DNA of 14,488 nt from a bacterium (GTDB lineage: Bacteria; AUK180; JAQVHJ01): assembly GCA_028696285.1 (NCBI GenBank), contig JAQVHJ010000011.1, forward strand, positions 1 to 14,488, in the 5' to 3' direction. The position numbers were made by a program, and so were the translations under genes. This document shows, piece after piece, positions 6,409-14,488 of the stretch (the first letter of the stretch is position 1; the number at the start of each line of letters is the position of its first letter). The notes beneath the pieces were generated by a model, which was not told the origin of the DNA, did no database searches, and saw only the letters and a list, made by a program, of their open reading frames with translations.

Positions 6409-7846
6409 CTATTTTATCTCCTGATCTTTTTTGCTTTTTTAAGAAAGTGATTCTTGTTCTCATTCCGATCTTTTCATTAGCCTGCATTTCAATTTTCCCG
6501 CCGTGCTGTTCGATAATCTTCTTCACGATTGCCAGGCCTAACCCTGTGCCTTTTTCCTTTGTTGTAAAGAACGGTTCAAATAATTTATTCACATCCTCGC
6601 TCCCTATACCCTTTCCTGTATCTGCTATCTCTATCAATATCTCAGTACCATAATCTGTAATGGAGACACGGAGAAGGCCATTCTCGTTCATTGCATCAAT
6701 ACTGTTCTGAATAACATTTGTAATTGCCCGTTTTATTTTATCTGTGTCCCCGGTCATTATAATTGATTCGGGAAAATTCCTTTTTATCTTGATCTTCCTT
6801 TCTTCAATCAGGTCTATTGAGAAAGATAAAATCCCTTCGACCAGCCGTACCAGATCAAACTCTGAAAATACCGGCTCAGAGAACCTTGCAAAAGTCAAGA
6901 ATTCATTGACAAGTTTATCCAGAGACTTGATCTCATTATGAATATTATCGAGGAGTTCCAGGGATTCTTTATCATCAGTTCGTCTCGAAATCAAAGTAAC
7001 GCTCCCGCTTATTCCCATTAAAGGATTCTTAACTTCATGGGCGACAGTAGCTGCAAGCTGCCGTAATTCCATATCGCGTTCCTTCAGTTGACCTACCATT
7101 AAGTTGAACGAATGCGCAAGAAATCCAATCTCATCCCTTGTCCTGACGAGGATCTCATGCTGCAAGTCTCCTGTGCCGATCTTCTGCAGGCCGGAAACAA
7201 CTTTGTTTATGGGTGAGGTAACTGATTTCCCTAAGATCCAGCCGATTATCAATGAAGTGATCAATGCAATCATCTCCATTGTTATGAACATATTCTTAAT
7301 CTTATTCAGAATATCAAGAAATTTTGCAGATGCTTCAGAAACAATAATTCCTATGACATTCCCCTTAGTGTCCATAACAGGAACAATCCCTGATTTATAA
7401 TATTCCCCGTCACTCCCTTTATATATGATCGAAGTGGAAGATATCCCTGTCTTTGCAAGGTCAAACTCTTCCTCGTATATTCTGATCAAGTCGAAATTAT
7501 CCCCGATTTTATAGTCATTGACCGGGGAGACCAGAATCCTTCCATCCGTTGAAAGAATAATCATTTCATTTAAATCAAATATCTCTTTATAATCTCCAAG
7601 CTTCTTTTGAAGATTCCTGTATGTCTCCGTTGTTTCTGAACCCTTTCCGAGCGCTAACTGAAAAGGATGTATAGTCCCTGACAAAGAAGCTCCTGTCTGA
7701 ATAAGGCGTTTACCCAAATCCGCTTCCAGCAGCCGGAACAGATTGTTATATGCATAATACGCGCTTAAGGTAATGATAACAAATGAATAGAGTATGAATA
7801 TTATTATTAACTTCAGCTGAAGTCTGGAATGAAATTTCTCTTTCAA
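6401..7846 (-). CDS. Membrane sensor histidine kinase (Cache-like/HAMP/HisKA/HATPase), partner of the adjacent NtrC-type regulator
   Basis: A 481-residue sensor kinase. TM1 lies at about 12-33 and TM2 at about 190-207, flanking an extracytoplasmic sensor region (35-185). That region contains an ILSTDGRILVSP strand pair resembling a Cache/PAS-like fold. A HAMP linker follows (about 207-260, SPINKVVSGLQKIGTGDL), then HisKA with phospho-acceptor H270 (AHEVKNPL), N-box NVIQNSIDAM (377-386), G1 DTGKGIG (409-415), F-box FEPFFTTK (423-430) and G2 GTGLGL (433-438). All boxes are intact, so autokinase activity is expected. The closest familiar architecture is the ZraS/AtoS/NtrB-like partner of sigma54 regulators. 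Translation most likely starts at a TTG (7846), supported by GGAG exactly 7 nt upstream. It overlaps the regulator by 8 bp. The ligand is not evident. Confidence 0.93.
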   Translation of the reverse strand: MKEKFHSRLQLKLIIIFILYSFVIITLSAYYAYNNLFRLLEADLGKRLIQTGASLSGTIHPFQLALGKGSETTETYRNLQKKLGDYKEIFDLNEMIILSTDGRILVSPVNDYKIGDNFDLIRIYEEEFDLAKTGISSTSIIYKGSDGEYYKSGIVPVMDTKGNVIGIIVSEASAKFLDILNKIKNMFITMEMIALITSLIIGWILGKSVTSPINKVVSGLQKIGTGDLQHEILVRTRDEIGFLAHSFNLMVGQLKERDMELRQLAATVAHEVKNPLMGISGSVTLISRRTDDKESLELLDNIHNEIKSLDKLVNEFLTFARFSEPVFSEFDLVRLVEGILSFSIDLIEERKIKIKRNFPESIIMTGDTDKIKRAITNVIQNSIDAMNENGLLRVSITDYGTEILIEIADTGKGIGSEDVNKLFEPFFTTKEKGTGLGLAIVKKIIEQHGGKIEMQANEKIGMRTRITFLKKQKRSGDKIDV

Positions 7847-7853
7847 GAAAATA

Positions 7854-7861
7854 CTCCTTTT
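7854..7861 (-). promoter_or_regulatory. Shine-Dalgarno that fixes the TTG start of the histidine kinase
   Basis: AAAAGGAG on the - strand, with 7 nt (TATTTTC) before TTG at 7846. The next codons encode KEKFHSRLQLKL leading into TM1, so this start gives a complete first membrane segment. Confidence 0.75.
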
Positions 7862-7895
7862 ACAAAATTACTCTGTGCCGTCTATTCCGAATCAA

Positions 7896-7961
7896 TTACC
7901 AGTTCTGCTGCCCGGCGTATATGCGGAATTCTTTGAAATCATCTATTTCATTTTTTTTCAT
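7896..7961 (-). CDS. Candidate small ORF, 21 codons, between VanZ and the histidine kinase
   Basis: An ATG at 7961 opens a 21-residue frame that begins MKKNEIDD and ends YAGQQNW before TAA. It has a well-formed ribosome site of its own: AAAGAGG (7975-7969), 7 nt upstream, embedded in the last codons of the VanZ gene. It overlaps the VanZ stop by 14 bp in another frame. It fills about half of the 101-bp gap before the kinase gene and differs in frame from both neighbours. The peptide is charged at its N-terminus and ends with an aromatic residue; there is no TM segment. It may be a true small protein, a leader peptide coupling VanZ and kinase translation, or chance. I know of no family for it. 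Confidence 0.4.
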   Translation of the reverse strand: MKKNEIDDFKEFRIYAGQQNW

Positions 7962-8301
7962 TATTGAACCTCTTTAAAATAGCATTAAACAGGTATACCC
8001 CGACAACTACTCCTGCAGTATCAACGATAAAATCAATAAAACTGCAGTATCTGCCGGGAGTAAACAACTGGTGAAATTCATCAAACCCTGAATAGATAAT
8101 TCCTGCTGCGGCAGGTATAAGAAAAGATCCCTTGAATGCGAATCCGGATAAAAATCCGAAGATAATAAATTCAAAGAAATGAGCAAGCAAATAAAAATTC
8201 ACGAATGATTCTTCCGGGAGTTCTTCTGCCGGGATAGAAGACATGATGAATATAAATCCGGAATAAATAATCAAAGGGAATGTCCTAATTATCTTCTTCA
8301 A
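7948..8301 (-). CDS. VanZ-like family integral membrane protein
   Basis: A 117-residue protein with about four hydrophobic segments (near 8-20, 36-55, 60-73 and 89-107). The polar VanZ-family signature is present: H41..E44 in the second helix, DEFHQ (74-78), PGR (82-84), D90 and D94, then G97. D94 occupies a position often held by Asn. VanZ of Enterococcus confers low-level teicoplanin resistance by an unknown mechanism, and most relatives, including this short single-domain type, have no proven role, so resistance should not be inferred. The only plausible start is TTG at 8301; the frame closes by a stop 21 bp upstream and no ATG lies before the first membrane helix. No strong Shine-Dalgarno precedes it. 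It begins 2 bp after the TPR gene stop, so translational coupling is likely. Confidence 0.85.
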   Translation of the reverse strand: MKKIIRTFPLIIYSGFIFIMSSIPAEELPEESFVNFYLLAHFFEFIIFGFLSGFAFKGSFLIPAAAGIIYSGFDEFHQLFTPGRYCSFIDFIVDTAGVVVGVYLFNAILKRFNNEKK

Positions 8302-8303
8302 CT

Positions 8304-11300
8304 TTAGATATTTCCAAGTTTATCTTGAATCTCCTCTAAATGAGGATTTATATTCAGAGCATTGATATATGCATCTCTTGCAGCTTTTTTATCATTGAGA
8401 TCCTCAAATAACCGACCAAGAACTACATATAATTCAGCGCTCTTCTCTTCAAACTTGTCAATATCAGAAGCAAGTTCCTTTGCCTTCCCGTAATTTTGAA
8501 GTTTCCTGTAGCTTTCCAGAAGATATGTGTAATAATCCGGATTATCAGGATCTCCTTTAATTAATTTCTCCAGAATATAATTCCCTGCTTGAGGTCTGTC
8601 AAGATATTTAATATATATTTTTGCAACATTAAACATTGACAAAATGGGTTCTATCCCCTGCTTGAACAGGATATAATTTTCCATGATTGCCTTATTTGGG
8701 ATCTCCATTGCCAGATACACCTTACTGAAAAATTTATGGAGCAGTTCAGAATCATCTTTAAATGAGAGCTTCAGTCTCTTAAGGAGTTCAATTGCCAGTT
8801 CATACTGTTCCATTGATATGTATGCTTCTATTAGTCCATAATTAAACTGAAGTTCATCCTGCCTTTTCTTCCCTTCTTCAAATATATTCAAGGCCTTAAT
8901 ATTCTCTCCGAGATTAAGATATGCCTTACCGAGGTAATAAAATACATTCGAATCATCTATCCCCTGTTTGATTGCGGTAACCCAATAATCGACTGCCCTG
9001 ATATAATTATTTTCATTGAAATAAATGTTCCCCAGGCGTAAGAGCGGATCGAGATACTGGTTATTCTCTGAGATTGACCTGAGATACCATTGAATCGCCA
9101 TTTCATTATCACCCTTCTCTTCATAGAGGTATCCGAGGCCGTAGAATGCGGTATCTTTTCGGGCTTTGGTCATCTTAATAATCTTTTTATACAGTTCTTC
9201 GGCTTTTTCATATTCCTTCAGGCCGGTGTAAATATGTCCGAGCTTCAATAACGCAGGAACATACTCGTTGTCCTTTAGTACCAACGCCTCATAACTCTTC
9301 CTGGCATTTTTCAGGTCTTCAATGTCAAGATAGTAATCACCCCAGGACTTAATTACTTCAAAATCATCCGGGGCAAGTTCATTGGCCTGCTGAAGTATCT
9401 TCTTCGCCTGGTCAAGCTGGTCAAGGTTACGGTAACATTCAAATAACTGTATCATTATCTTGACATTATCATGTTCCTTGGTGAGGGCATTGATGATGAA
9501 GGTCAATGCTTCATTATACCGCTTATCAGAGATCAAGAGCAAACCAAGCTTCTCCATTCCTGAATAATTTTCAGGATCCATTCTTATTGTCTGACGATAG
9601 AATTGCTCCGCTTTATCTCCGTTCCCTATCTTTTCATAAAGTCTTCCCAAATTAAAATGAATATTCGGAAGATAATAATTGAGGGAAAGAACCTTTTCAT
9701 ATTCTTCAATTGCTTCATTCCATCTCTGTTTAAATTGATAGATATCCCCCAACCCGATGTATGCTTCATAACTTGTCGGATTAAGCTTAATTGCCTTCCT
9801 GAACTGAATAATGGCATCGATCCATTTAGATGTCTTCATGAAAATATTCCCCAAAAGAAGGGGAATTTCTGCATCATCACTCTTGAGGAATTGTGATTTT
9901 ATCAGGTTCTCTTCCGCTTGACGCAAACGGAATTTATTAAGATTGATTATTCCGGAATATTTCAATGCTTCGAAATTTCCCGGGTCTATCTGAAGACTCT
10001 TTTCAAAGTACTTCAACGCTTCATTGACCTGTTCTTTGGCAAATAAAATCTTTCCTGCAAGATTAAGGACTTCTATATTATTCGGTTCAACCTTAATTAC
10101 CTGCGAAATTATCTTTTCCGCATCTTCATATTTCTTCATTTCAAAGAATGCGCTGCATTTCATCAGGTAAAGATTAATATTCTGCTTCTCAAATTTAATA
10201 ATGTAATCAATCAATTCAATAACCTTTTCAAACTCCTGAATATTCAAGTATGCCTTTGAAAGGGGTTCATATATCTCTGTCTTCTTCGTGTCTATCTCTC
10301 TTGCCCGGGAATATTCTATTGCAGCTTTAGAATATTTCTTCTGTATGAAATAGATATCTCCAAGATACTTATGAACAAAATAATCATCTCTCTGTTCCTG
10401 TAATGCAACCTCAAACTCCCGCTGAGCTTTATCCGTTTCATTAAGGTTAAAATATGAAACGCCAAGGTAAAAATGCAGGTTCTGGTTATCGTAATTCTTT
10501 TCAATTGACTTTTCAAGTGTTTTAATGGACTGCTTAAACTTCTTCTGTTTCAGGAATATCTCTCCCATCTTAAAGAAGCATTCTCCTGCATCCTGATCCA
10601 ATTCGATAGATCGCATCAGGTTATTTTGAGCCTTAACATTATTCCCGATCATTAAATATGCAGCTCCGAGCATTGAATGGATATTCCCCTTCCCGATGCC
10701 CTTGTCAAGGATCTCTTCACATACTGCAATTGCTTCTTCATATTTATTCAGGTTGAGATATATATTTGCCATCTGTTCCAGAACTTCATCTTTATTCAAG
10801 CCAAGGTCAATGCCCTTACTGACTAAATCGAGTGACTTCTCATAATTCTGTGAGTTATATTCAATCTCGCTGAGGAGTTTGTAAATCTTGTAATTATCCG
10901 GTTCCTTCTCGACTACTGTTGAGAAGATATCAACGGCATTTGAAGACTGATCAAGTTCAAGATAAATCTCACCCATTAGCATGAGGTATTTTGTTTCTTC
11001 CTTTTTTGAAACGACCTCCTTCATTAAATCGAGAGCAGTCTCCGCTTCCTTAAGGAATTTAAGGTTGATGAATGCCTTATAATACTTCGCTTCCAGTTCA
11101 TCGGGAGCAAAATCAAGGATGGAGTTGATGTACATCATTATTTCTTTAGGCGGGTCGTTCTTGTCTATCTTCAATTTAATTATTCTGTAATACAGTGAGA
11201 TATCATCAGGGAACCGGTCAATAAGAGATTTTAATGTGTCTTCATATTCATCTGTCCTCTTCTGCTTCTCATAGAGATTTATTAGGAGATAATCAAGCTC

Positions 11301-14300
11301 CTTAATCTTTTCGAACAGCTTGATCCTTTCAATACTTAATGGATCCTTTGCAAAAGGATACAGGTTCGGTATTAATGTTTCCTTAACCATGTCATACTTA
11401 TCAACATTTGCCTGACGTACACTTTGGAATACATCTATTGCTTCCCTGAGTTTATTCTCCTTAATGAGAATATGCCCGAGGTACTCTTCAAGAATTGCCT
11501 TCTCAGGGTAAGTGTCCCGGATATTATTTAATATTCTCTCAGCGCTTTGGTAATCCTTCAGTTTCTCCTTCATCTTTGCGGCAAAGAACTGAACACGTGG
11601 ATTCGCTTTTTGCTCATTGTCAAATGATGAATTTAAAAATGATTCCGCATCAGGATATTTGTCCATCAACATCAGGTTCTGTAAGTACCTTACCTTTATC
11701 TCGGTAGAATTGGGAAATTCCTTCAAGCCTTCAAGAAGGGCTAAGTGAGCCTTGTCATTATTCTTGTTAAATTCGAGAACTTCCGAATAATAAATATAAA
11801 ATTCTTCATTCTTAAATTTGAGCATCATCTTTTCAAAAATCTCAAGGCTCTTTTTCAAGGCGCCTAATTTGTATAGTGAAAATGCAACGTAAGGATAATA
11901 TTTAAAATGCGCTTTATCTTCAATCCAGCTGTCTAATGAGAAATCGGTAAATACAAACTGCTCCATTATCTGGCAGTAATTCTCCATCATGAAATTAGAT
12001 ACCAGCTTAATATTGAAAAACTCTTCTTCTAAATGAACGATGAACGGAAGCTGATTAATATTTTTCAGTACTTCTTCATATCTTTTAAGATTGAAGTTGA
12101 CCCGGGTCATCTGAACAATCGCAGGAAGATATTGGGGCGCTGAATTTAAGATATCATTTAAGATAAGTCTTGCGCCTTCATAATCTTTCAAACTGATCAG
12201 TTCTTCCACAATAAGCATGAATATATTCATCTTCTGCTGCGGATCACCGATCTTGGAATAAGCATCCTTTAATAATTCGACCCCCTTGGTTTTATCCTTC
12301 TTCTTCTTCATGTCGAATTTTAAAAGGTACCCATCGTAGTTATCGGGGTATTCCTTCATCAATTTAAGAAGTTCCTTCTCGTACTTGCTGTAATCCTCTT
12401 CCTTCTTCGAATTGGCATAAGACTCGGCCTTCTCAAGAAATTCACTGCGAAGCATATTAAATTTTCCGTAAGCTTCATAATTATCTATCTTTGAGATTAT
12501 CTTGAATTTTTTCTTTGCAAAGGAGAAGTCCTTTACTATAATTGCAAATTCAGCAAGGATCTTCATATAAACTAATTCAGAAGAAAATTTATGCTGTGAT
12601 TGCTTCGTGAGTTTACTCTTTTCAACAAATCTGATCACTTCTTCCAAAGTATCTTCAATATACTTCTCTATCTTCTTCGGGCGCTCCACCTTCTTTGAAT
12701 GGACCCAGGCATCTCTTCTGGTCCCTTTGACAAGATTCTCTATCAGATGAGCGAATCTGAAATAAATATCAATATCCTGGTTCGGGAAAAGCTGGAACAG
12801 ATTCTCAAATATCTTCAAGGCTTCTGCAGGCTTATTTAAGTATTCAAGAACCTCTGCAACGGATATCTGATACGGAATGAACCATTTTTCCGTTGAATAT
12901 TTCTCCGATAAAATATTCAAGTGTTCATAACATAATCCCCAGTCCTTCATCTGGTAATTATTGATGCTCAGGAGATATTCTGAAAAGTCCTTCTTCTTTG
13001 CAAGTGTCGCGGCATAATTCCGTGAACTTTGAAAATCACGCTCTTTCAGATAGACAAGAGAGATTATCCGGACAAGGTCTTTGGGAACTTTCGTAATATC
13101 CTTTCCGAACTGAAGTTCAACGAAACGTTCAAATGCTTCAATTGAGAATTTATTATTCCCAAAGTAATATATGAACAATTCACCGAGTCTTTTGTAAATG
13201 AAAGGATCCTTCTTAATGTTTGAAATGATATAAGTATAATATGTTCTTGAATCATCAATCTGGTTTAATCTGTCGGTTAGTTCAGCAAGACTGTACCAGG
13301 CATTTTCATATTTATTCTGATTATCAATGATCTTTTTGTACATTTTGAAAGCGCTTTGATAATCTCCGAGTTCCTCATAAATCTTCCCAAGCAAAACAAG
13401 ACAATCCGGATTGAATTCAATCGCGTTTAATTTCAACAAGGTGGCCAGTGACTTTGAAAAGTTCTTCATTTCAAAATAAGAATGGCCAAAGGCAAATTTT
13501 GTCATTGCATCATCTATATGTTCCACCCTCTCCCAATGCCGAATAGCAGCCTGATAGTTTCTCGGATCCTTTGTATATTCCATCCGGCCCATGTAAAGAT
13601 TGGCGATCTGATGATTCTCATCCATCGAAAGGATCTGGTCAAACTCACCTGATGCCGATGTGAAATTCTTGTCAATATCAAAATACATCACTCCCAGAGC
13701 TTCCCGGGCTTCAATACAGTTCTGCTCGATACTGACCGCTTCTGAATAGACGCTCTTAGCCTCATCGTGACTGCCGGCAAGAAGGAAAATCTTACCCATT
13801 TCAATCAGAACTTCAATACTCTTCGGAAGTGTGGATAGATTCTCGATTGCATCCTGGTACTTTCTCATTTGCGCTAAATTACGGTTGTAGTATATTTGAT
13901 ATTTTTGATTTTTCTTTTCATTTTCTATACAATATTGAAAATACTCCTTCGCGCGTTCATGTTCCTCCTCCTCAAAATACCAAAGGCCGAGGAGAAAATG
14001 ATTTTCTAAGATATCCGGAGAAAGTTTTATTGCCTTTTTCATTAACTGCTTTGCTTCTTCCTTCTTCCCTATGTCATGATGGATTGCTGCCAGTCCTGAG
14101 ATATACTCTGCTTTGGATTCCTGTTCCAACGCCTTGTTAAGGAGGTCAATTGAAAGCATTTTATTGTGCTGCGCAGATTCAACAAGGCCTAAAAGATAAT
14201 ACCCTTCGCTAATCTTCGGGTTCAGCTGAATGGCTTTGTTTAAACGCTTCTTTGCCAGATCAAAATTGCCTAACCGGTAATATAATTCTCCGAGAAGAAT

Positions 14301-14488
14301 GTAAATCTTTTCGTTATAAGGATTGACAAAGATCACCTCTTCAAGATACGGAATAGCTATGTCAAATTTACCTTGCTTCTCATAAACCTTGCCTAATAAA
14401 TAACCGGCTTTTTCCTTCCATTTATCTTCCTTGAACAGCTCCTTATAAACCTCTTCAACTTCTTCTGATGTATCTTCCCTTGAAACAT
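8304..14488 (-). CDS. Very large TPR solenoid protein (N-terminus outside window)
   Basis: An uninterrupted frame of at least 2,060 codons that runs off the window edge. A GTG at 14336 is internal: the 50 codons above it are still typical TPR sequence (GYLLGKVYEKQGKFDIAIPYLEE, broken here as GYLLGKVYEKQG and KFDIAIPYLEE). The visible protein is made of tetratricopeptide units of about 34 residues with the usual pattern (LG..Y...G....A...Y..AI..-P). Complete tiling would give about 60 units. Repeats are very regular in roughly 8,400-11,000 and near the N-terminal side, and degenerate in about 11,000-13,000. The chain stops within the first helix of another unit (LEEIQDKLGNI), so there is no C-terminal effector domain. 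No TM segment or enzyme motif is seen in this part; a signal peptide or anchor could be in the missing N-terminus. TPR arrays mediate protein-protein contacts. It overlaps nothing and precedes VanZ by 2 bp. Confidence 0.92.
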   Translation of the reverse strand, partial: VSREDTSEEVEEVYKELFKEDKWKEKAGYLLGKVYEKQGKFDIAIPYLEEVIFVNPYNEKIYILLGELYYRLGNFDLAKKRLNKAIQLNPKISEGYYLLGLVESAQHNKMLSIDLLNKALEQESKAEYISGLAAIHHDIGKKEEAKQLMKKAIKLSPDILENHFLLGLWYFEEEEHERAKEYFQYCIENEKKNQKYQIYYNRNLAQMRKYQDAIENLSTLPKSIEVLIEMGKIFLLAGSHDEAKSVYSEAVSIEQNCIEAREALGVMYFDIDKNFTSASGEFDQILSMDENHQIANLYMGRMEYTKDPRNYQAAIRHWERVEHIDDAMTKFAFGHSYFEMKNFSKSLATLLKLNAIEFNPDCLVLLGKIYEELGDYQSAFKMYKKIIDNQNKYENAWYSLAELTDRLNQIDDSRTYYTYIISNIKKDPFIYKRLGELFIYYFGNNKFSIEAFERFVELQFGKDITKVPKDLVRIISLVYLKERDFQSSRNYAATLAKKKDFSEYLLSINNYQMKDWGLCYEHLNILSEKYSTEKWFIPYQISVAEVLEYLNKPAEALKIFENLFQLFPNQDIDIYFRFAHLIENLVKGTRRDAWVHSKKVERPKKIEKYIEDTLEEVIRFVEKSKLTKQSQHKFSSELVYMKILAEFAIIVKDFSFAKKKFKIISKIDNYEAYGKFNMLRSEFLEKAESYANSKKEEDYSKYEKELLKLMKEYPDNYDGYLLKFDMKKKKDKTKGVELLKDAYSKIGDPQQKMNIFMLIVEELISLKDYEGARLILNDILNSAPQYLPAIVQMTRVNFNLKRYEEVLKNINQLPFIVHLEEEFFNIKLVSNFMMENYCQIMEQFVFTDFSLDSWIEDKAHFKYYPYVAFSLYKLGALKKSLEIFEKMMLKFKNEEFYIYYSEVLEFNKNNDKAHLALLEGLKEFPNSTEIKVRYLQNLMLMDKYPDAESFLNSSFDNEQKANPRVQFFAAKMKEKLKDYQSAERILNNIRDTYPEKAILEEYLGHILIKENKLREAIDVFQSVRQANVDKYDMVKETLIPNLYPFAKDPLSIERIKLFEKIKELDYLLINLYEKQKRTDEYEDTLKSLIDRFPDDISLYYRIIKLKIDKNDPPKEIMMYINSILDFAPDELEAKYYKAFINLKFLKEAETALDLMKEVVSKKEETKYLMLMGEIYLELDQSSNAVDIFSTVVEKEPDNYKIYKLLSEIEYNSQNYEKSLDLVSKGIDLGLNKDEVLEQMANIYLNLNKYEEAIAVCEEILDKGIGKGNIHSMLGAAYLMIGNNVKAQNNLMRSIELDQDAGECFFKMGEIFLKQKKFKQSIKTLEKSIEKNYDNQNLHFYLGVSYFNLNETDKAQREFEVALQEQRDDYFVHKYLGDIYFIQKKYSKAAIEYSRAREIDTKKTEIYEPLSKAYLNIQEFEKVIELIDYIIKFEKQNINLYLMKCSAFFEMKKYEDAEKIISQVIKVEPNNIEVLNLAGKILFAKEQVNEALKYFEKSLQIDPGNFEALKYSGIINLNKFRLRQAEENLIKSQFLKSDDAEIPLLLGNIFMKTSKWIDAIIQFRKAIKLNPTSYEAYIGLGDIYQFKQRWNEAIEEYEKVLSLNYYLPNIHFNLGRLYEKIGNGDKAEQFYRQTIRMDPENYSGMEKLGLLLISDKRYNEALTFIINALTKEHDNVKIMIQLFECYRNLDQLDQAKKILQQANELAPDDFEVIKSWGDYYLDIEDLKNARKSYEALVLKDNEYVPALLKLGHIYTGLKEYEKAEELYKKIIKMTKARKDTAFYGLGYLYEEKGDNEMAIQWYLRSISENNQYLDPLLRLGNIYFNENNYIRAVDYWVTAIKQGIDDSNVFYYLGKAYLNLGENIKALNIFEEGKKRQDELQFNYGLIEAYISMEQYELAIELLKRLKLSFKDDSELLHKFFSKVYLAMEIPNKAIMENYILFKQGIEPILSMFNVAKIYIKYLDRPQAGNYILEKLIKGDPDNPDYYTYLLESYRKLQNYGKAKELASDIDKFEEKSAELYVVLGRLFEDLNDKKAARDAYINALNINPHLEEIQDKLGNI

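Noticed and set aside
7948..8301. VanZ as an antibiotic-resistance gene
   Set aside because: Only the broad family signature is present; there is no vanA-type cluster nearby and most VanZ-like proteins have no link to resistance.
13829..14140. Open frame of 103 codons on the + strand inside the TPR gene, and similar ones at 9603-9896 and 11495-11707
   Set aside because: They are antisense to strong TPR coding sequence, show no domain pattern or ribosome site, and have low-complexity composition; they are shadows of the real gene.
14334..14336. GTG as the start of the TPR protein
   Set aside because: The 50 codons upstream are open and continue the TPR pattern in phase, so the true start is outside the window.
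1..14488. CRISPR arrays, tRNA or rRNA genes, insertion sequences, phage genes
   Set aside because: No regularly spaced identical repeats, tRNA-like cloverleaf, transposase motif or terminal inverted repeats were seen; the gaps are too short to hold most of these.

Overview
The window is AT-rich with standard codon use. It carries several genes for proteins with Sec-type signal peptides, and one of these proteins looks like a beta-barrel ending in an aromatic residue, so the organism is probably a two-membraned (diderm) bacterium. A DUF116 protein, a very long TPR protein and envelope genes without an obvious family suggest an anaerobic or little-studied lineage. I cannot name the phylum from the sequence alone. 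No tRNA, rRNA, CRISPR array, transposase or phage gene was seen, and the window is almost entirely coding.

Layout. Bases 1-2087 (+ strand) form a housekeeping-like cluster: the 3' end of asnS (asparaginyl-tRNA synthetase), a two-TM DUF116 protein, and a small HD-domain protein whose start overlaps the DUF116 stop. The - strand begins at 2084, where the two stop codons overlap tail to tail. Reading down the - strand from 14488 to 2084, the order is: a TPR solenoid protein of more than 2,060 residues, open at the window edge; a VanZ-like membrane protein; a candidate 21-codon small ORF; a Cache-like/HAMP/HisKA/HATPase sensor kinase; an NtrC-type sigma54-dependent response regulator; a 197-bp intergenic region; then three exported proteins (a coiled-coil protein, a small acidic-tailed protein and a putative outer-membrane beta-barrel).

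How the genes may work together. The 197-bp gap holds a near-consensus sigma54 promoter (GG-N10-GC, TTGGCAC-N5-ATGCC) placed to start transcription about 20 nt before the first exported-protein gene. The gene immediately upstream encodes a sigma54 activator (AAA+ domain with a GSFTGA loop and a Fis-type HTH) coupled to a membrane sensor kinase. The simplest reading is a self-contained signalling module in which an external signal acts through kinase, regulator and sigma54 to induce an envelope operon of unknown function. The TPR/VanZ genes are physically linked to the kinase and regulator and may be transcribed with them. The exported trio is the best candidate for an undescribed envelope system. 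Its function cannot be read from the sequence.
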